Source: Tannerella sp. (GTDB lineage Bacteria; Bacteroidota; Bacteroidia; Bacteroidales; Tannerellaceae). From it: 6,177 bases of DNA. The position numbers were made by a program, and so were the translations under genes. A model generated the notes under the pieces. The model did not search any database. It saw only the letters and a list, made by a program, of their open reading frames with translations, and was not told the DNA's origin. Shown here piece by piece: positions 1-6,177 of the stretch (positions are counted from its first letter, which is position 1; each line of letters opens with the position of its first letter). Location: positions 1-6,177 of the forward strand of contig JAITHS010000062.1 of the NCBI GenBank assembly GCA_031279875.1. Reading direction: 5' to 3'.

Positions 1-297
1 AAAATTGTCAAGGCGCTTAATAATGTGTTTGAAAACCGAACGGTGATAGTTGTCGCCCACCGTTTGAGTACCGTCCGCAAAGCTCATCAAATAATAGTTC
101 TCAAAGCCGGAATGATAGCGGAAGTGGGTAATCATCAGTCTCTTATGGAGAATAAAAAGTATTTGCATATTGTTTGCATTATGTTTACATTATGTTTACA
201 AGGAGACGAGGAGACAGGGCATTCGTCATTGCGAGAAACCATTCAGCCAACCCTAAACAAATTAGGAAAAATGACGAGTGGCACAAAAGTCTCATAA
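1..297 (+). CDS. ABC transporter ATP-binding protein, C-terminal fragment (5' end outside window)
   Basis: This is the 3' end of a gene that starts before the window; the open frame begins at base 1, so the GTG at 25 is not a real start. The visible part is the end of an ABC nucleotide-binding domain: VIVVAHRLSTV is strand plus H-loop (the His contacts the ATP gamma-phosphate), followed by IIVLKAGMIAEVGNHQSL, the usual last strands and the G-x-H-x-x-L helix. The Walker A, signature and Walker B motifs lie upstream. The AHRLSTV form is typical of exporter ATPases fused to a membrane domain, including peptidase-containing bacteriocin exporters, but the fragment cannot separate these subfamilies. 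Family members normally end a few residues after the point matching KKYLHIV. Here about 40 more residues follow, encoded by an 11-bp tandem repeat and a dispersed-type repeat, and they resemble nothing I know. The native stop was probably lost, although the ATPase core seems intact. Confidence 0.85.
   Translation, partial: KIVKALNNVFENRTVIVVAHRLSTVRKAHQIIVLKAGMIAEVGNHQSLMENKKYLHIVCIMFTLCLQGDEETGHSSLRETIQPTLNKLGKMTSGTKVS
166..198 (+). repeat. Three tandem 11-bp units inside the ABC gene end
   Basis: The units are CATATTGTTTG (166-176), CATTATGTTTA (177-187) and CATTATGTTTA (188-198). The last two are identical and the first differs at three positions. Three 11-mers add exactly 33 bases, so the reading frame is kept and they encode 11 residues. 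They sit where ABC ATPases of this type usually end, so repeat growth may have displaced the native C-terminus. Confidence 0.75.
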
Positions 298-343
298 ACA
301 AATAGATAGGCGGACTCGTCATTGGTAGGTACGAAGCAATCCG
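223..343. repeat. Cluster of CGTCATTGCGAG / GAAGCAATCC-type repeat modules with an inverted repeat
   Basis: Three copies of the core TCGTCATT occur within about 100 bases: forward at 223-230 (continuing as GCGAG to 235), reversed at 270-277, and forward at 316-323. AATGACGAGT (270-279) and ACTCGTCATT (314-323) form a perfect 10-bp inverted repeat around a 34-base loop. The last copy continues through GGTAGGTA into CGAAGCAATCC (332-342), giving an imperfect palindrome ATTG...CAAT. From memory, the form CGTCATTGCGAG...GAAGCAATCC is a common dispersed intergenic repeat in several bacterial phyla, including Bacteroidota. The first two copies lie inside the open frame of the ABC gene and the third lies beyond its stop. 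No T-run follows the inverted repeat, so it is not a standard intrinsic terminator. Confidence 0.6.
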
Positions 344-359
344 GGAAAATTTTTATGCG

Positions 360-394
360 TTTGTGTATAATCTCAAAATTTTACGCTACTTTTG
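360..394 (+). promoter_or_regulatory. Probable Bacteroidota-type promoter of hicBA
   Basis: TACTTTTG at 387-394 is an exact match to the -7 consensus TAnnTTTG of the primary sigma factor of Bacteroidota. A TTTG at 360-363 could be the -33 element, but the 23-base spacer is longer than the usual 19-21, so that half is weak. Transcription would begin near 400-404, leaving a leader of about 60 bases before the hicB start. Confidence 0.6.
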
Positions 395-462
395 CAGAAT
401 TATTAAAACAAGGGAACCTCGAAAAACTTAATTTCTTGAGGTTTCCACAATAAAATTTTACG
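375..462 (+). repeat. 11-bp direct repeat AAAATTTTACG flanking promoter and leader (two copies)
   Basis: AAAATTTTACG occurs at 375-385, directly before the -7 element, and again at 452-462, ending three bases before the hicB start codon. A looser relative, AAAATTTTTATGCG, lies at 346-359. The copies are 77 bases apart start to start. The placement would suit paired operator sites for autorepression, but A/T-rich DNA makes chance repeats likelier, and the HicB here shows no DNA-binding domain. Confidence 0.35.
413..446 (+). promoter_or_regulatory. Leader stem-loop upstream of hicB
   Basis: GGAACCTC (413-420) pairs with GAGGTTTCC (438-446), with a single bulged T at 444, and closes over an A/T-rich loop that could extend by a few G-U/A-U pairs. 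It lies between the predicted transcription start and the hicB ATG. It could affect mRNA stability or translation of the toxin-antitoxin operon, or serve as a palindromic operator. No T-run follows, so a terminator is unlikely. The function is inferred. Confidence 0.45.
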
Positions 463-465
463 ACA

Positions 466-681
466 ATGAATTATACGGCAATAATTACGCAAACAGAAGA
501 TGGCTGGTATGTCGGTCAATGCGAAGAAGTACCGGAAGCCGCTACGCAGGCGCAATCGCTTGAAGAGTTGAATACTAATCTTCTGGAATGTATCATTGAA
601 GCGTTGGAGATCAAAAGAACACAAACGCGACAGATGTATGTTGGGCAAAAACATTTTCAGCGCACATTGGAATTGGCATGA
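466..681 (+). CDS. hicB: HicB family antitoxin (minimal, single-domain form)
   Basis: This 71-residue protein matches the HicB antitoxin fold. Its N-terminus, MNYTAIITQTEDGWYVGQCE, is the usual first beta hairpin with the D-G-W-Y turn; then comes EVPEAATQAQSLEELNTNLLECI, matching the family's P-x-x-x-T-Q-x-x-(S/T)-x-E-E-L-x-x-N helix, and a short tail. Family knowledge says HicB binds and blocks the mRNA-cleaving toxin HicA in the cytoplasm. Many HicB proteins also carry a C-terminal helix-turn-helix or ribbon-helix-helix domain that represses the operon. None is visible here, as the protein ends soon after the HicB fold. The ATG at 466 starts the conserved domain directly, and the A/T-rich upstream region fits Bacteroidota translation starts. 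The stop overlaps the hicA start in ATGA, implying coupled translation, with the antitoxin made first, the reverse of the classical hicA-hicB order. Confidence 0.88.
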   Translation: MNYTAIITQTEDGWYVGQCEEVPEAATQAQSLEELNTNLLECIIEALEIKRTQTRQMYVGQKHFQRTLELA

Positions 682-866
682 AACGTATCCGGTTGATAAA
701 GCATTTGCATGAAAATAATTGTTCCCTGTTGCGTGAAGGCAGTAATCATTCATGGTATCAGAATGATCTTACAGGATGTTTTGCGTCCGTACCGCGGCAC
801 AGCGAAATCAAAGACTTATTAGCAAACGTTATATGCAAGCAACTTGAAATCCCCAAAATCAAATAG
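678..866 (+). CDS. hicA: HicA family mRNA interferase toxin
   Basis: This 62-residue protein is a typical HicA. The family has a double-stranded-RNA-binding-like fold with a catalytic His on the second strand. Visible are KHLHENNCSLLREGSNHSWYQN (spaced here as residues 8-29), in which His24 in G-S-N-H is the expected catalytic residue, and VPRHSEIKDLLANVICKQLEI (residues 38-58), the conserved P-R-H-x-E-I stretch and closing helix. HicA cleaves mRNA and stops translation when free of HicB. The key residues are present and the length is normal, so the toxin looks functional. It starts inside the end of hicB (ATGA, 678-681), and the two are surely co-transcribed from the promoter before hicB. 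No clear terminator follows; the next gene begins 125 bases on with its own promoter-like element. Confidence 0.9.
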   Translation: MKRIRLIKHLHENNCSLLREGSNHSWYQNDLTGCFASVPRHSEIKDLLANVICKQLEIPKIK

Positions 867-936
867 TTAGCATATTGAGAAAGACGCACGCCGATATATT
901 AAATAATGTTAAATTTACGAATTATGATGTAGTTCT

Positions 937-995
937 TAAAAATTTTTATTATCTTTGCGGCCTGAAATAAAAAATTTTAAAATTTGCATATATGC
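937..995 (+). promoter_or_regulatory. Promoter and A/T-rich leader of the susC/susD-type operon
   Basis: TATCTTTG at 950-957 is an exact match to the Bacteroidota -7 consensus TAnnTTTG. No TTTG is found at the normal -33 distance (about 925-930 reads TGATGT), so the promoter may need an activator or an alternative sigma factor. The spacer contains the perfect palindrome TAAAAATTTTTA (937-948). The leader of about 25-30 bases holds a second palindrome, AAATTTTAAAATTT (972-985), and the start codon lies inside GCATATATGC (986-995). There is no Shine-Dalgarno sequence. The rest of the 867-991 gap shows no RNA gene or terminator. Confidence 0.6.
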
Positions 996-3900
996 TGAAC
1001 AAAAACATCTTTTTGATTATTATGTACTTTTTGGCCGTAGTCGGAGCGGGCGCACAGACGCGACACTCGGTAAAAGGAAAAGTATTAGACAGCGACGGAC
1101 AACCGTTATCCGGTTCTTCGGTAATCGTATCCGGCACACAGCGCGGAACTACGACTGACACTAACGGATACTTCTCAATAGATGCGGGCGCAGATGAAGA
1201 GTTGCAGTTTTCGTACATCGGCTTTGTAACTCAAACGATAAAGGTCGGCGTGCAGACTTCGGTTGAGATAGTGATGAAAGAAGACGCATCGTTGTTGGGC
1301 GAGGTTGTAGTTGTAGGTATGGGTACCCAGCGCAAGGTAAGCGTTGTAGGCGCCATATCGAATATCTCGATGAACGATTTGAAGATACCTGTTCGTTCGT
1401 TGACAAGCGCTCTTGCGGGACGCATGGCCGGCGCTGTTGTGGTGCAGCGTACGGGCGAGATAGGTAACGATGACGCAAGTTTTTGGATACGAGGTATTTC
1501 GACTTTCAGTTCCAACCGCAATCCTTTGATACTCGTTGATGGCGTAGAGCGTACTATGAACGACTTGTCGGTAGAAGAAGTAGAATCGATATCTATTTTG
1601 AAAGACGCCTCTGCGACAGCCGTTTACGGCACACGAGCCGCTAACGGGGTAGTATTGATTTCGACGCGCAAGGGCGTTGTTCAAAAGCCGTCGGTAGAAT
1701 TTAAAGTCGAACACGGCATGTCAGACTTGCCCGGACTGCCGCAATTTCTTGCAGGGCCGGAATACGCCATGCTGTATAACGAAGCTTTCGGAAAAGAAAA
1801 CTATTCACAGGAATTTATCAACAAATCGCGTTCGGGCGAAGACCCGTATCTTTATCCCAACGTAAACTGGTACAACGAGATATACAAGAAATTTTCCAAC
1901 AACACCAACGCTTCTGTTAACGTAACGGGCGGTGGCGAGGTAGCACGGTATTTTGTAGGTTTCGGGTATATCGGTGAGAACGGCAACCTTCGCGACAGTC
2001 CCGATAACGACTATAAATCAAACCTCTCGCTATCACGCTATAACTACCGCAGTAACGTTGATATCAGCCTTACCAAAACTACTACGGTTGACTTGGAAGT
2101 AGGCGGCAGTTTACTTGACCTGCAAACGCCCGGCGTCGGATACCAGTCGATATACGGCAGTTATTTTACGCCGGCACAGGAGTTGTTCTACTGGTCGTCG
2201 TTGGCACAGCCTATAGCCAATCCTGTTAAAGTGCCGATAGCCAAGAACGAAGTTACCGGCGCAGATATCATGGGCTGGGGCGCGCCGACACAGGTAGGCG
2301 AAAAAAATCCCGCAGAACGACTTTTCGGCTCCGGTTACAACTCCGAGTTCAGAAACCAGTTCATGGGGCAGATAGCCCTTAATCAGGACTTGAAAGATCT
2401 CATCGACGGATTGAAATTTAAGTTCTCATTTTCTTTCGACGCATATAATCAGACTATTATAAAGCGTCAGAAAAATTCTCCGACATATATGGTCAACGGA
2501 CGAAACGACGAAACGGGCGAGTTAATAGTAAGTCAGAACGACAAGGGGACGGAATTTCTCGGTTATTCGCGTGATGTAAGCACGAATAGAGCCAAAGAGA
2601 TGAAAGTACAACTGATATACGACCGGCTCTTCGGAGCGTCGAAAGACCATCGTGTAGGCGCAATGACGATGTATTATCAGCGAGACTATGTTAACGGCGC
2701 GGCGGCGTCGGCAATCCTTTCTTTGCCATACCGCCGTCAGGGCATCGCTTTGAGAGCCACATATTCGTTTCAAGACAAATATTTCGGAGAATTTAATCTG
2801 GGCTATAACGGCTCGGAAAACTTCCCGAAAGAAAACCGCTTCGGATTATTTCCGGCTTTTGCGTGCGGCTATCTGATTTCAGGAGAGTCGTTTTGGGACG
2901 GTTCAATAGCAGAGATAATCAATATGCTGAAAATCAAAGGGTCTATGGGTCTTGTTGGCTCCGAAGCGTTACCTAACGGAGAACGTTACGGATACTTGTC
3001 GCTCTACGGAGGAGGTCTCGGCGGCTACGTTTTCGGCGAAAATGCCAAATGGGTAAGCGGAACGGGCGAAAACCGCGTTGGAGTATCCGATCTCACGTGG
3101 GAAAAAGGTTTGAAAAAAAACATCGGAATTGAAATGAACATGTTTAATAACATGATAACGCTTGAAGCCGACTTTTTTCACGAGCAACGTACCGACATAC
3201 TTGTTCAGCGTCAATCGCTTCCCGACATTGCCGGCTTTCCCGCATCGCCTTTTGCCAATATCGGCGAGATGGTCAATCGCGGCGTCGATGCTACGGCTTC
3301 CGTCTTTCAGCCTTTTGAGAACGGCAGCGTCAAAGTATATGGAAACTTCACTTTTGCCCGCGACAAGATAATTTTTCAGGACGAAGCACCCAAAAACTAC
3401 GACTATCGTATGCGGACAGGCCACAAATACGGTCAGATTTTCGGACTTATCGATATGGGCTATTTCGTAAATGAAGACGACATTGCAAACAGTCCGTTAC
3501 AAACTTTCGGCGAGGTGCGTCCGGGCGACGTCAAATATCGGGATATAAACGGCGACGGTCAGATTACAGTCGATGACGAAGTACCGATAGGATATTCGAG
3601 CCTGCCGGAAATCAACTACGGCTTCGGTACGCAGGTTGAATTTCACGGTTTCGACCTCGGCCTCTTCTTTCGCGGTCAGGCGAGAGTAAACTATACGCTC
3701 GGAGGCGCATATATACCGTTTGCCGAAGGCGTCGGTAAACGAAACCTGTTCGTTCAGGCATTAGATCGCTGGACGGTCGAAAACCCACGACAAGACGCAC
3801 AGTATCCGCGACTTTACAACGGTACATCGTCGAATAACTGGCGCACATCTACCAAAACAATCTATGACGGCAGTTTCCTGCGCCTTGCTGATGTAGAGTT

Positions 3901-4087
3901 GGGATACAACTTTAATCCCGCTTGGCTTAAAGGCTTCAAAGCCAAATGGTTACGCCTCTATTTCATTTGCAACAACGCCGCTGTCTTCTCCAATTGGGAT
4001 ATGTGGGACCCTGAAACAGGTACCAGCAACGGTCAGAACTATCCGCTGCAACGGAAATTCAATATCGGATTACGAGTAAGATTTTAA
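992..4087 (+). CDS. SusC/RagA family TonB-linked outer membrane protein
   Basis: This 1031-residue TonB-dependent transporter imports ligands across the outer membrane with its SusD-like partner. Residues 1-21 are a signal peptide (basic start, hydrophobic LIIMYFLAVV, cleavage near GAGA-Q). Residues ~26-95 form the carboxypeptidase-regulatory-like beta-sandwich typical of the family. GEVVVVGMGTQRK at 103-115 is the usual TonB-box-like junction, followed by the plug to ~228. The plug carries the SusC signature: NPLILVDGVE at 177-186, then ILKDASATAVYGTRAANGVV at 202-221. The rest is the 22-strand barrel, with an EF-hand-like D-x-N-G-D-G loop at 851-863 common in SusC proteins, and ends in the aromatic terminus FNIGLRVRF. 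No N-terminal STN domain is present, arguing against direct sigma/anti-sigma signalling. Length is normal and the frame intact. The ATG at 992 is preferred because starting at Met11 would remove the basic part of the signal peptide. The substrate cannot be read from the sequence. Confidence 0.96.
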   Translation: MLNKNIFLIIMYFLAVVGAGAQTRHSVKGKVLDSDGQPLSGSSVIVSGTQRGTTTDTNGYFSIDAGADEELQFSYIGFVTQTIKVGVQTSVEIVMKEDASLLGEVVVVGMGTQRKVSVVGAISNISMNDLKIPVRSLTSALAGRMAGAVVVQRTGEIGNDDASFWIRGISTFSSNRNPLILVDGVERTMNDLSVEEVESISILKDASATAVYGTRAANGVVLISTRKGVVQKPSVEFKVEHGMSDLPGLPQFLAGPEYAMLYNEAFGKENYSQEFINKSRSGEDPYLYPNVNWYNEIYKKFSNNTNASVNVTGGGEVARYFVGFGYIGENGNLRDSPDNDYKSNLSLSRYNYRSNVDISLTKTTTVDLEVGGSLLDLQTPGVGYQSIYGSYFTPAQELFYWSSLAQPIANPVKVPIAKNEVTGADIMGWGAPTQVGEKNPAERLFGSGYNSEFRNQFMGQIALNQDLKDLIDGLKFKFSFSFDAYNQTIIKRQKNSPTYMVNGRNDETGELIVSQNDKGTEFLGYSRDVSTNRAKEMKVQLIYDRLFGASKDHRVGAMTMYYQRDYVNGAAASAILSLPYRRQGIALRATYSFQDKYFGEFNLGYNGSENFPKENRFGLFPAFACGYLISGESFWDGSIAEIINMLKIKGSMGLVGSEALPNGERYGYLSLYGGGLGGYVFGENAKWVSGTGENRVGVSDLTWEKGLKKNIGIEMNMFNNMITLEADFFHEQRTDILVQRQSLPDIAGFPASPFANIGEMVNRGVDATASVFQPFENGSVKVYGNFTFARDKIIFQDEAPKNYDYRMRTGHKYGQIFGLIDMGYFVNEDDIANSPLQTFGEVRPGDVKYRDINGDGQITVDDEVPIGYSSLPEINYGFGTQVEFHGFDLGLFFRGQARVNYTLGGAYIPFAEGVGKRNLFVQALDRWTVENPRQDAQYPRLYNGTSSNNWRTSTKTIYDGSFLRLADVELGYNFNPAWLKGFKAKWLRLYFICNNAAVFSNWDMWDPETGTSNGQNYPLQRKFNIGLRVRF

Positions 4088-4108
4088 ACCTTTAAATATC
4101 ACATAATT

Positions 4109-6070
4109 ATGAAATATTGTAAATGTATATCACTGATACTAACTGTAATGATTACCGGCTGTTCCGATTTTCTCGACAAGCAGCCGGACGACATGAAAAC
4201 AGACGAAATGATTTGGAAATCAAGCGCCGAAACGGAGGCTTATCTGTATAATGTCTATTCGCAGGTGCCTTTATGGGGAGCAAATGTTGACCCATGGCTC
4301 GGATTATCCGACGAGTGCGATATGTCGTGGAATGTTTATCCTACATACAGCGTCAATCTCGGCAACTGGAACCCCTCTACCGGTCTCTACAACATGTGGC
4401 AGCCGTTCTACAAAGCTATACGGGCGTCGTTCGTGTTTGAAAACAATGTGGACAAATGCCCCGAATTGTCCGACCGTCTGAAACGTCAGTACAAGGCAGA
4501 AGTAAAATTTCTTCGAGGCTTTTATTACTGGCAGATACTGAAACAGTATGGTCCGGCTGTACTTATTACCGAGCAGTTGCCTAACGGATACGATTGGAAT
4601 CATTTTCCGCGTACTCCTTTCGACGATTGCGTCGCATATATCTGTCAAATGCTGGACGAAGCATATCCCGACCTGCCGCTGAACTGGAAAAGCGACCGTC
4701 AATGGTTCGGTAAAGCCGACCGGACGGCTTGTCTGGCTATCAAATCGGAAGTATTGTTGTTGGCGGCAAGCGAGCAGTGGAACGGCAATCCTTATTACCG
4801 CAATTTTGTCAATCCCGACGGCACACCGCTTGCCGGCCGCGTCTATAACGAAAGCAAATGGCGTAAGGCTGCCGATGCGGCAAAAGAGGTCATAGCCATT
4901 GCCGAAACAGATCCGAAAGCCGACATCAGACTGTATAAAAACCACGAAAACGGCGACGGTACTGTTTTCAGCCCTTATAAATCGGTACGCGATGTGTTGC
5001 TGATGAAATGGAACTGCGAGATACTTTTCGGACGGCAGGTTTTCAATTATGACAGTTGGGAAGTACACTGCTCGCCGGGGACGTATAACCTTGGCGGTCA
5101 GGCGCCTACGCAGCGGCTCGTGGACGCTTTCTATATGAAAAACGGACGTATAATTTCAGACCCGCTGTCAGGCTACGTCGAAGAAGGCTTTGCAGCGACG
5201 GCAGGCGAAAGCTGGAATCCGCGCAACCTAAACCCTGTTACCGACAGAATAGAGATGATACGAGACATCCGTAACGGTGATGCGTGGGGACACTGGGCAG
5301 GCGACTGGAACATGTACGCCAACCGCGAGCCGCGTTTTTATGCCGCTATACTTTATAATAAACGCATCGTGCCGCAGTTTGCCGAAGACGTCGCTAAAAG
5401 GGATTATTTTTCCAGTCCGGGACAAAAAAACGGCTACGCACGGGTTGAATTATATTATGGCGGCTTTTCGAGAGGGTCGGGCGCTTCAACGTTTTATCCG
5501 CGCACCGGTTATCTCGTACTCAAAAACTGCGACCCGCAAAGCAACATGTGCCAGGGCGACCGCGTTTATGTTAAGACACAGCGTCAGCAAACGTACATCC
5601 GCTATGGCGGCATCCTGCTCAATTACATTGAGGCGCTCAACGAATGCGACCCTAATAACGCCGATATAGAAAAATACTGGAACATGATTAGAGAAAGGGC
5701 AGGTATTCCGAATATCTTTGCCGTTTATCCCGACATCAAAGGCAACAAACTCAAACAGCGCGAACTTATTCTGCGTGAAAGACAAATAGAACTGTGTTTC
5801 GAGTTTGACCGCTATTTCACTACCCGCCGCCGTTGGCTCGCCAATACTCCCGACGACGGCTCTCCTACTCGTCAATGGGGCGAAGGAGGTAAGATGTGGG
5901 GCATGGATATTAATGCCGGAAATGCTTCTACCAACGATTTTAACTTTACCGGTTTTTACCGCAGGGTGGCTTTCGAGGAACGAGTATTCAGCGAGAAAAT
6001 GTGCCTTTTTCCGATAGCACAAAGCGAACTCGACAAGAATAATATGATGGTTCAAAATCCGGGATGGTAA
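4109..6070 (+). CDS. RagB/SusD family nutrient uptake outer membrane lipoprotein
   Basis: This 653-residue surface lipoprotein should act as the ligand-binding lid of the SusC-like barrel encoded just upstream (21-base gap, same operon). Residues 1-17 are a lipoprotein signal ending in the lipobox I-T-G-C, with lipidation at Cys18; CSDFLDKQPDD is the usual SusD start, and its acidic residues fit export to the cell surface. The N-terminal SusD domain follows: MWQPFYKAIRASFVFENNVD (97-115 region), then AEVKFLRGFYYWQILKQYG at 130-148, matching the family's A-E-x-x-F-L-R-x-x-Y-Y helix. The C-terminal domain includes YIRYGGILLNYIEALNE at 496-512, MIRERAGIP, and RELILRERQIELCFEFDRYF at 551-570 followed by RRRW at 573-576. 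Homologues are more often 500-600 residues, so this one is somewhat long, with extra length probably in loops between ~200 and ~490. It appears intact. No substrate can be assigned. Confidence 0.95.
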   Translation: MKYCKCISLILTVMITGCSDFLDKQPDDMKTDEMIWKSSAETEAYLYNVYSQVPLWGANVDPWLGLSDECDMSWNVYPTYSVNLGNWNPSTGLYNMWQPFYKAIRASFVFENNVDKCPELSDRLKRQYKAEVKFLRGFYYWQILKQYGPAVLITEQLPNGYDWNHFPRTPFDDCVAYICQMLDEAYPDLPLNWKSDRQWFGKADRTACLAIKSEVLLLAASEQWNGNPYYRNFVNPDGTPLAGRVYNESKWRKAADAAKEVIAIAETDPKADIRLYKNHENGDGTVFSPYKSVRDVLLMKWNCEILFGRQVFNYDSWEVHCSPGTYNLGGQAPTQRLVDAFYMKNGRIISDPLSGYVEEGFAATAGESWNPRNLNPVTDRIEMIRDIRNGDAWGHWAGDWNMYANREPRFYAAILYNKRIVPQFAEDVAKRDYFSSPGQKNGYARVELYYGGFSRGSGASTFYPRTGYLVLKNCDPQSNMCQGDRVYVKTQRQQTYIRYGGILLNYIEALNECDPNNADIEKYWNMIRERAGIPNIFAVYPDIKGNKLKQRELILRERQIELCFEFDRYFTTRRRWLANTPDDGSPTRQWGEGGKMWGMDINAGNASTNDFNFTGFYRRVAFEERVFSEKMCLFPIAQSELDKNNMMVQNPGW

Positions 6071-6104
6071 TAAGTTTTTCGTTTATAATTTAAAGTTTAA
6101 AGAT

Positions 6105-6177
6105 ATGACAAAAATGAAAAAATATATTTTATATGCGCTGCTATTGATTACTGCCGCGTGTGAAAAAGGTATCGATT
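6105..6177 (+). CDS. Putative lipoprotein, N-terminal fragment (3' end outside window)
   Basis: An open frame starts at the ATG at 6105 and runs off the window. The 24 complete codons read MTKMKKYILYALLLITAACE then KGID: a basic start, a hydrophobic stretch and a lipobox-like T-A-A-C with the lipidated Cys at residue 19. The second ATG at 6114 is an equally possible start and leaves the signal peptide complete. The gene lies 34 bases after the SusD-type gene on the same strand with no terminator or promoter between, so it is very likely the third gene of the operon. In such operons this position commonly holds an accessory surface glycan-binding lipoprotein or one with DUF-type domains, and the Cys-Glu-Lys-Gly-Ile-Asp start recalls such proteins, but the mature domain is not visible and no function can be assigned. 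Confidence 0.75.
   Translation, partial: MTKMKKYILYALLLITAACEKGID

Noticed and set aside
25..27. GTG as a start codon for a small 90-residue protein
   Set aside because: The frame is open to base 1 and the preceding codons continue the ABC ATPase fold, so this is an internal Val codon.
270..323. 10-bp inverted repeat considered as the terminator of the ABC-transporter gene
   Set aside because: The loop is 34 bases, the stem is not GC-rich and no T-run follows; it fits a repeat module better, though a weak terminating role is not excluded.
403..753. 116-residue open frame on the minus strand opposite hicB and the start of hicA
   Set aside because: It covers two convincing family members on the other strand, has no recognisable motif of its own, and is best explained as a shadow frame.
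1161..1714. Overlapping minus-strand frames up to 179 residues opposite the plug region of the SusC-type gene
   Set aside because: Several frames are open in the same place, a sign of composition effects, and the encoded sequences show no family features.
4304..5068. 254-residue open frame on the minus strand inside the SusD-type gene
   Set aside because: It is long but lies entirely within a gene with clear family motifs throughout; no domain, signal or start context supports it.
5486..6055. 189-residue minus-strand open frame opposite the end of the SusD-type gene
   Set aside because: The plus-strand frame carries the conserved SusD C-terminal motifs here; the antisense frame has none.
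1..6177. CRISPR array, tRNA, rRNA, insertion sequence or phage genes
   Set aside because: No regularly spaced repeats, tRNA-like cloverleaf, rRNA-like stretch, transposase or phage motif was seen on reading the window.

Overview
The window looks like a chromosomal stretch from a member of the Bacteroidota, most likely the Bacteroidales. The main reasons are a complete SusC/SusD-type outer-membrane uptake pair, two exact matches to the Bacteroidota -7 promoter element TAnnTTTG, and A/T-rich translation starts without a clear Shine-Dalgarno sequence. I cannot place it to genus.

Layout, all genes on the + strand: (1) positions 1-297 hold the 3' end of an ABC-transporter ATPase gene, with the H-loop visible. 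Its last ~44 codons run through a triplicated 11-bp repeat and into a dispersed-type intergenic repeat, so its C-terminus looks non-native. (2) 298-465 is intergenic. It holds the rest of the repeat cluster, a promoter, an 11-bp direct repeat and a leader hairpin. (3) 466-866 is a compact toxin-antitoxin operon in the order hicB-hicA, with a 4-base ATGA overlap. The HicB is a minimal one with no visible DNA-binding domain. (4) 867-991 is a short A/T-rich intergenic region with a -7 element for the next operon. (5) 992-4087 encodes a 1031-residue SusC/RagA-type TonB-dependent transporter, and 4109-6070 a 653-residue SusD/RagB-type surface lipoprotein. (6) From 6105 a third gene begins with a lipoprotein signal peptide and runs off the window.

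How the genes work together: the SusC-like barrel and the SusD-like lid should form one outer-membrane complex that binds a ligand at the surface and imports it with TonB energy. The third lipoprotein is probably an accessory surface protein of the same operon. No glycoside hydrolase, peptidase, sensor or sigma factor lies in the window, so the substrate cannot be named. The hicBA pair and the ABC gene appear to be separate transcription units with no evident functional link to the uptake operon.

I found no convincing new system. The least ordinary parts are the repeat-altered end of the ABC gene and the regulatory layout in front of the minimal hicBA operon.
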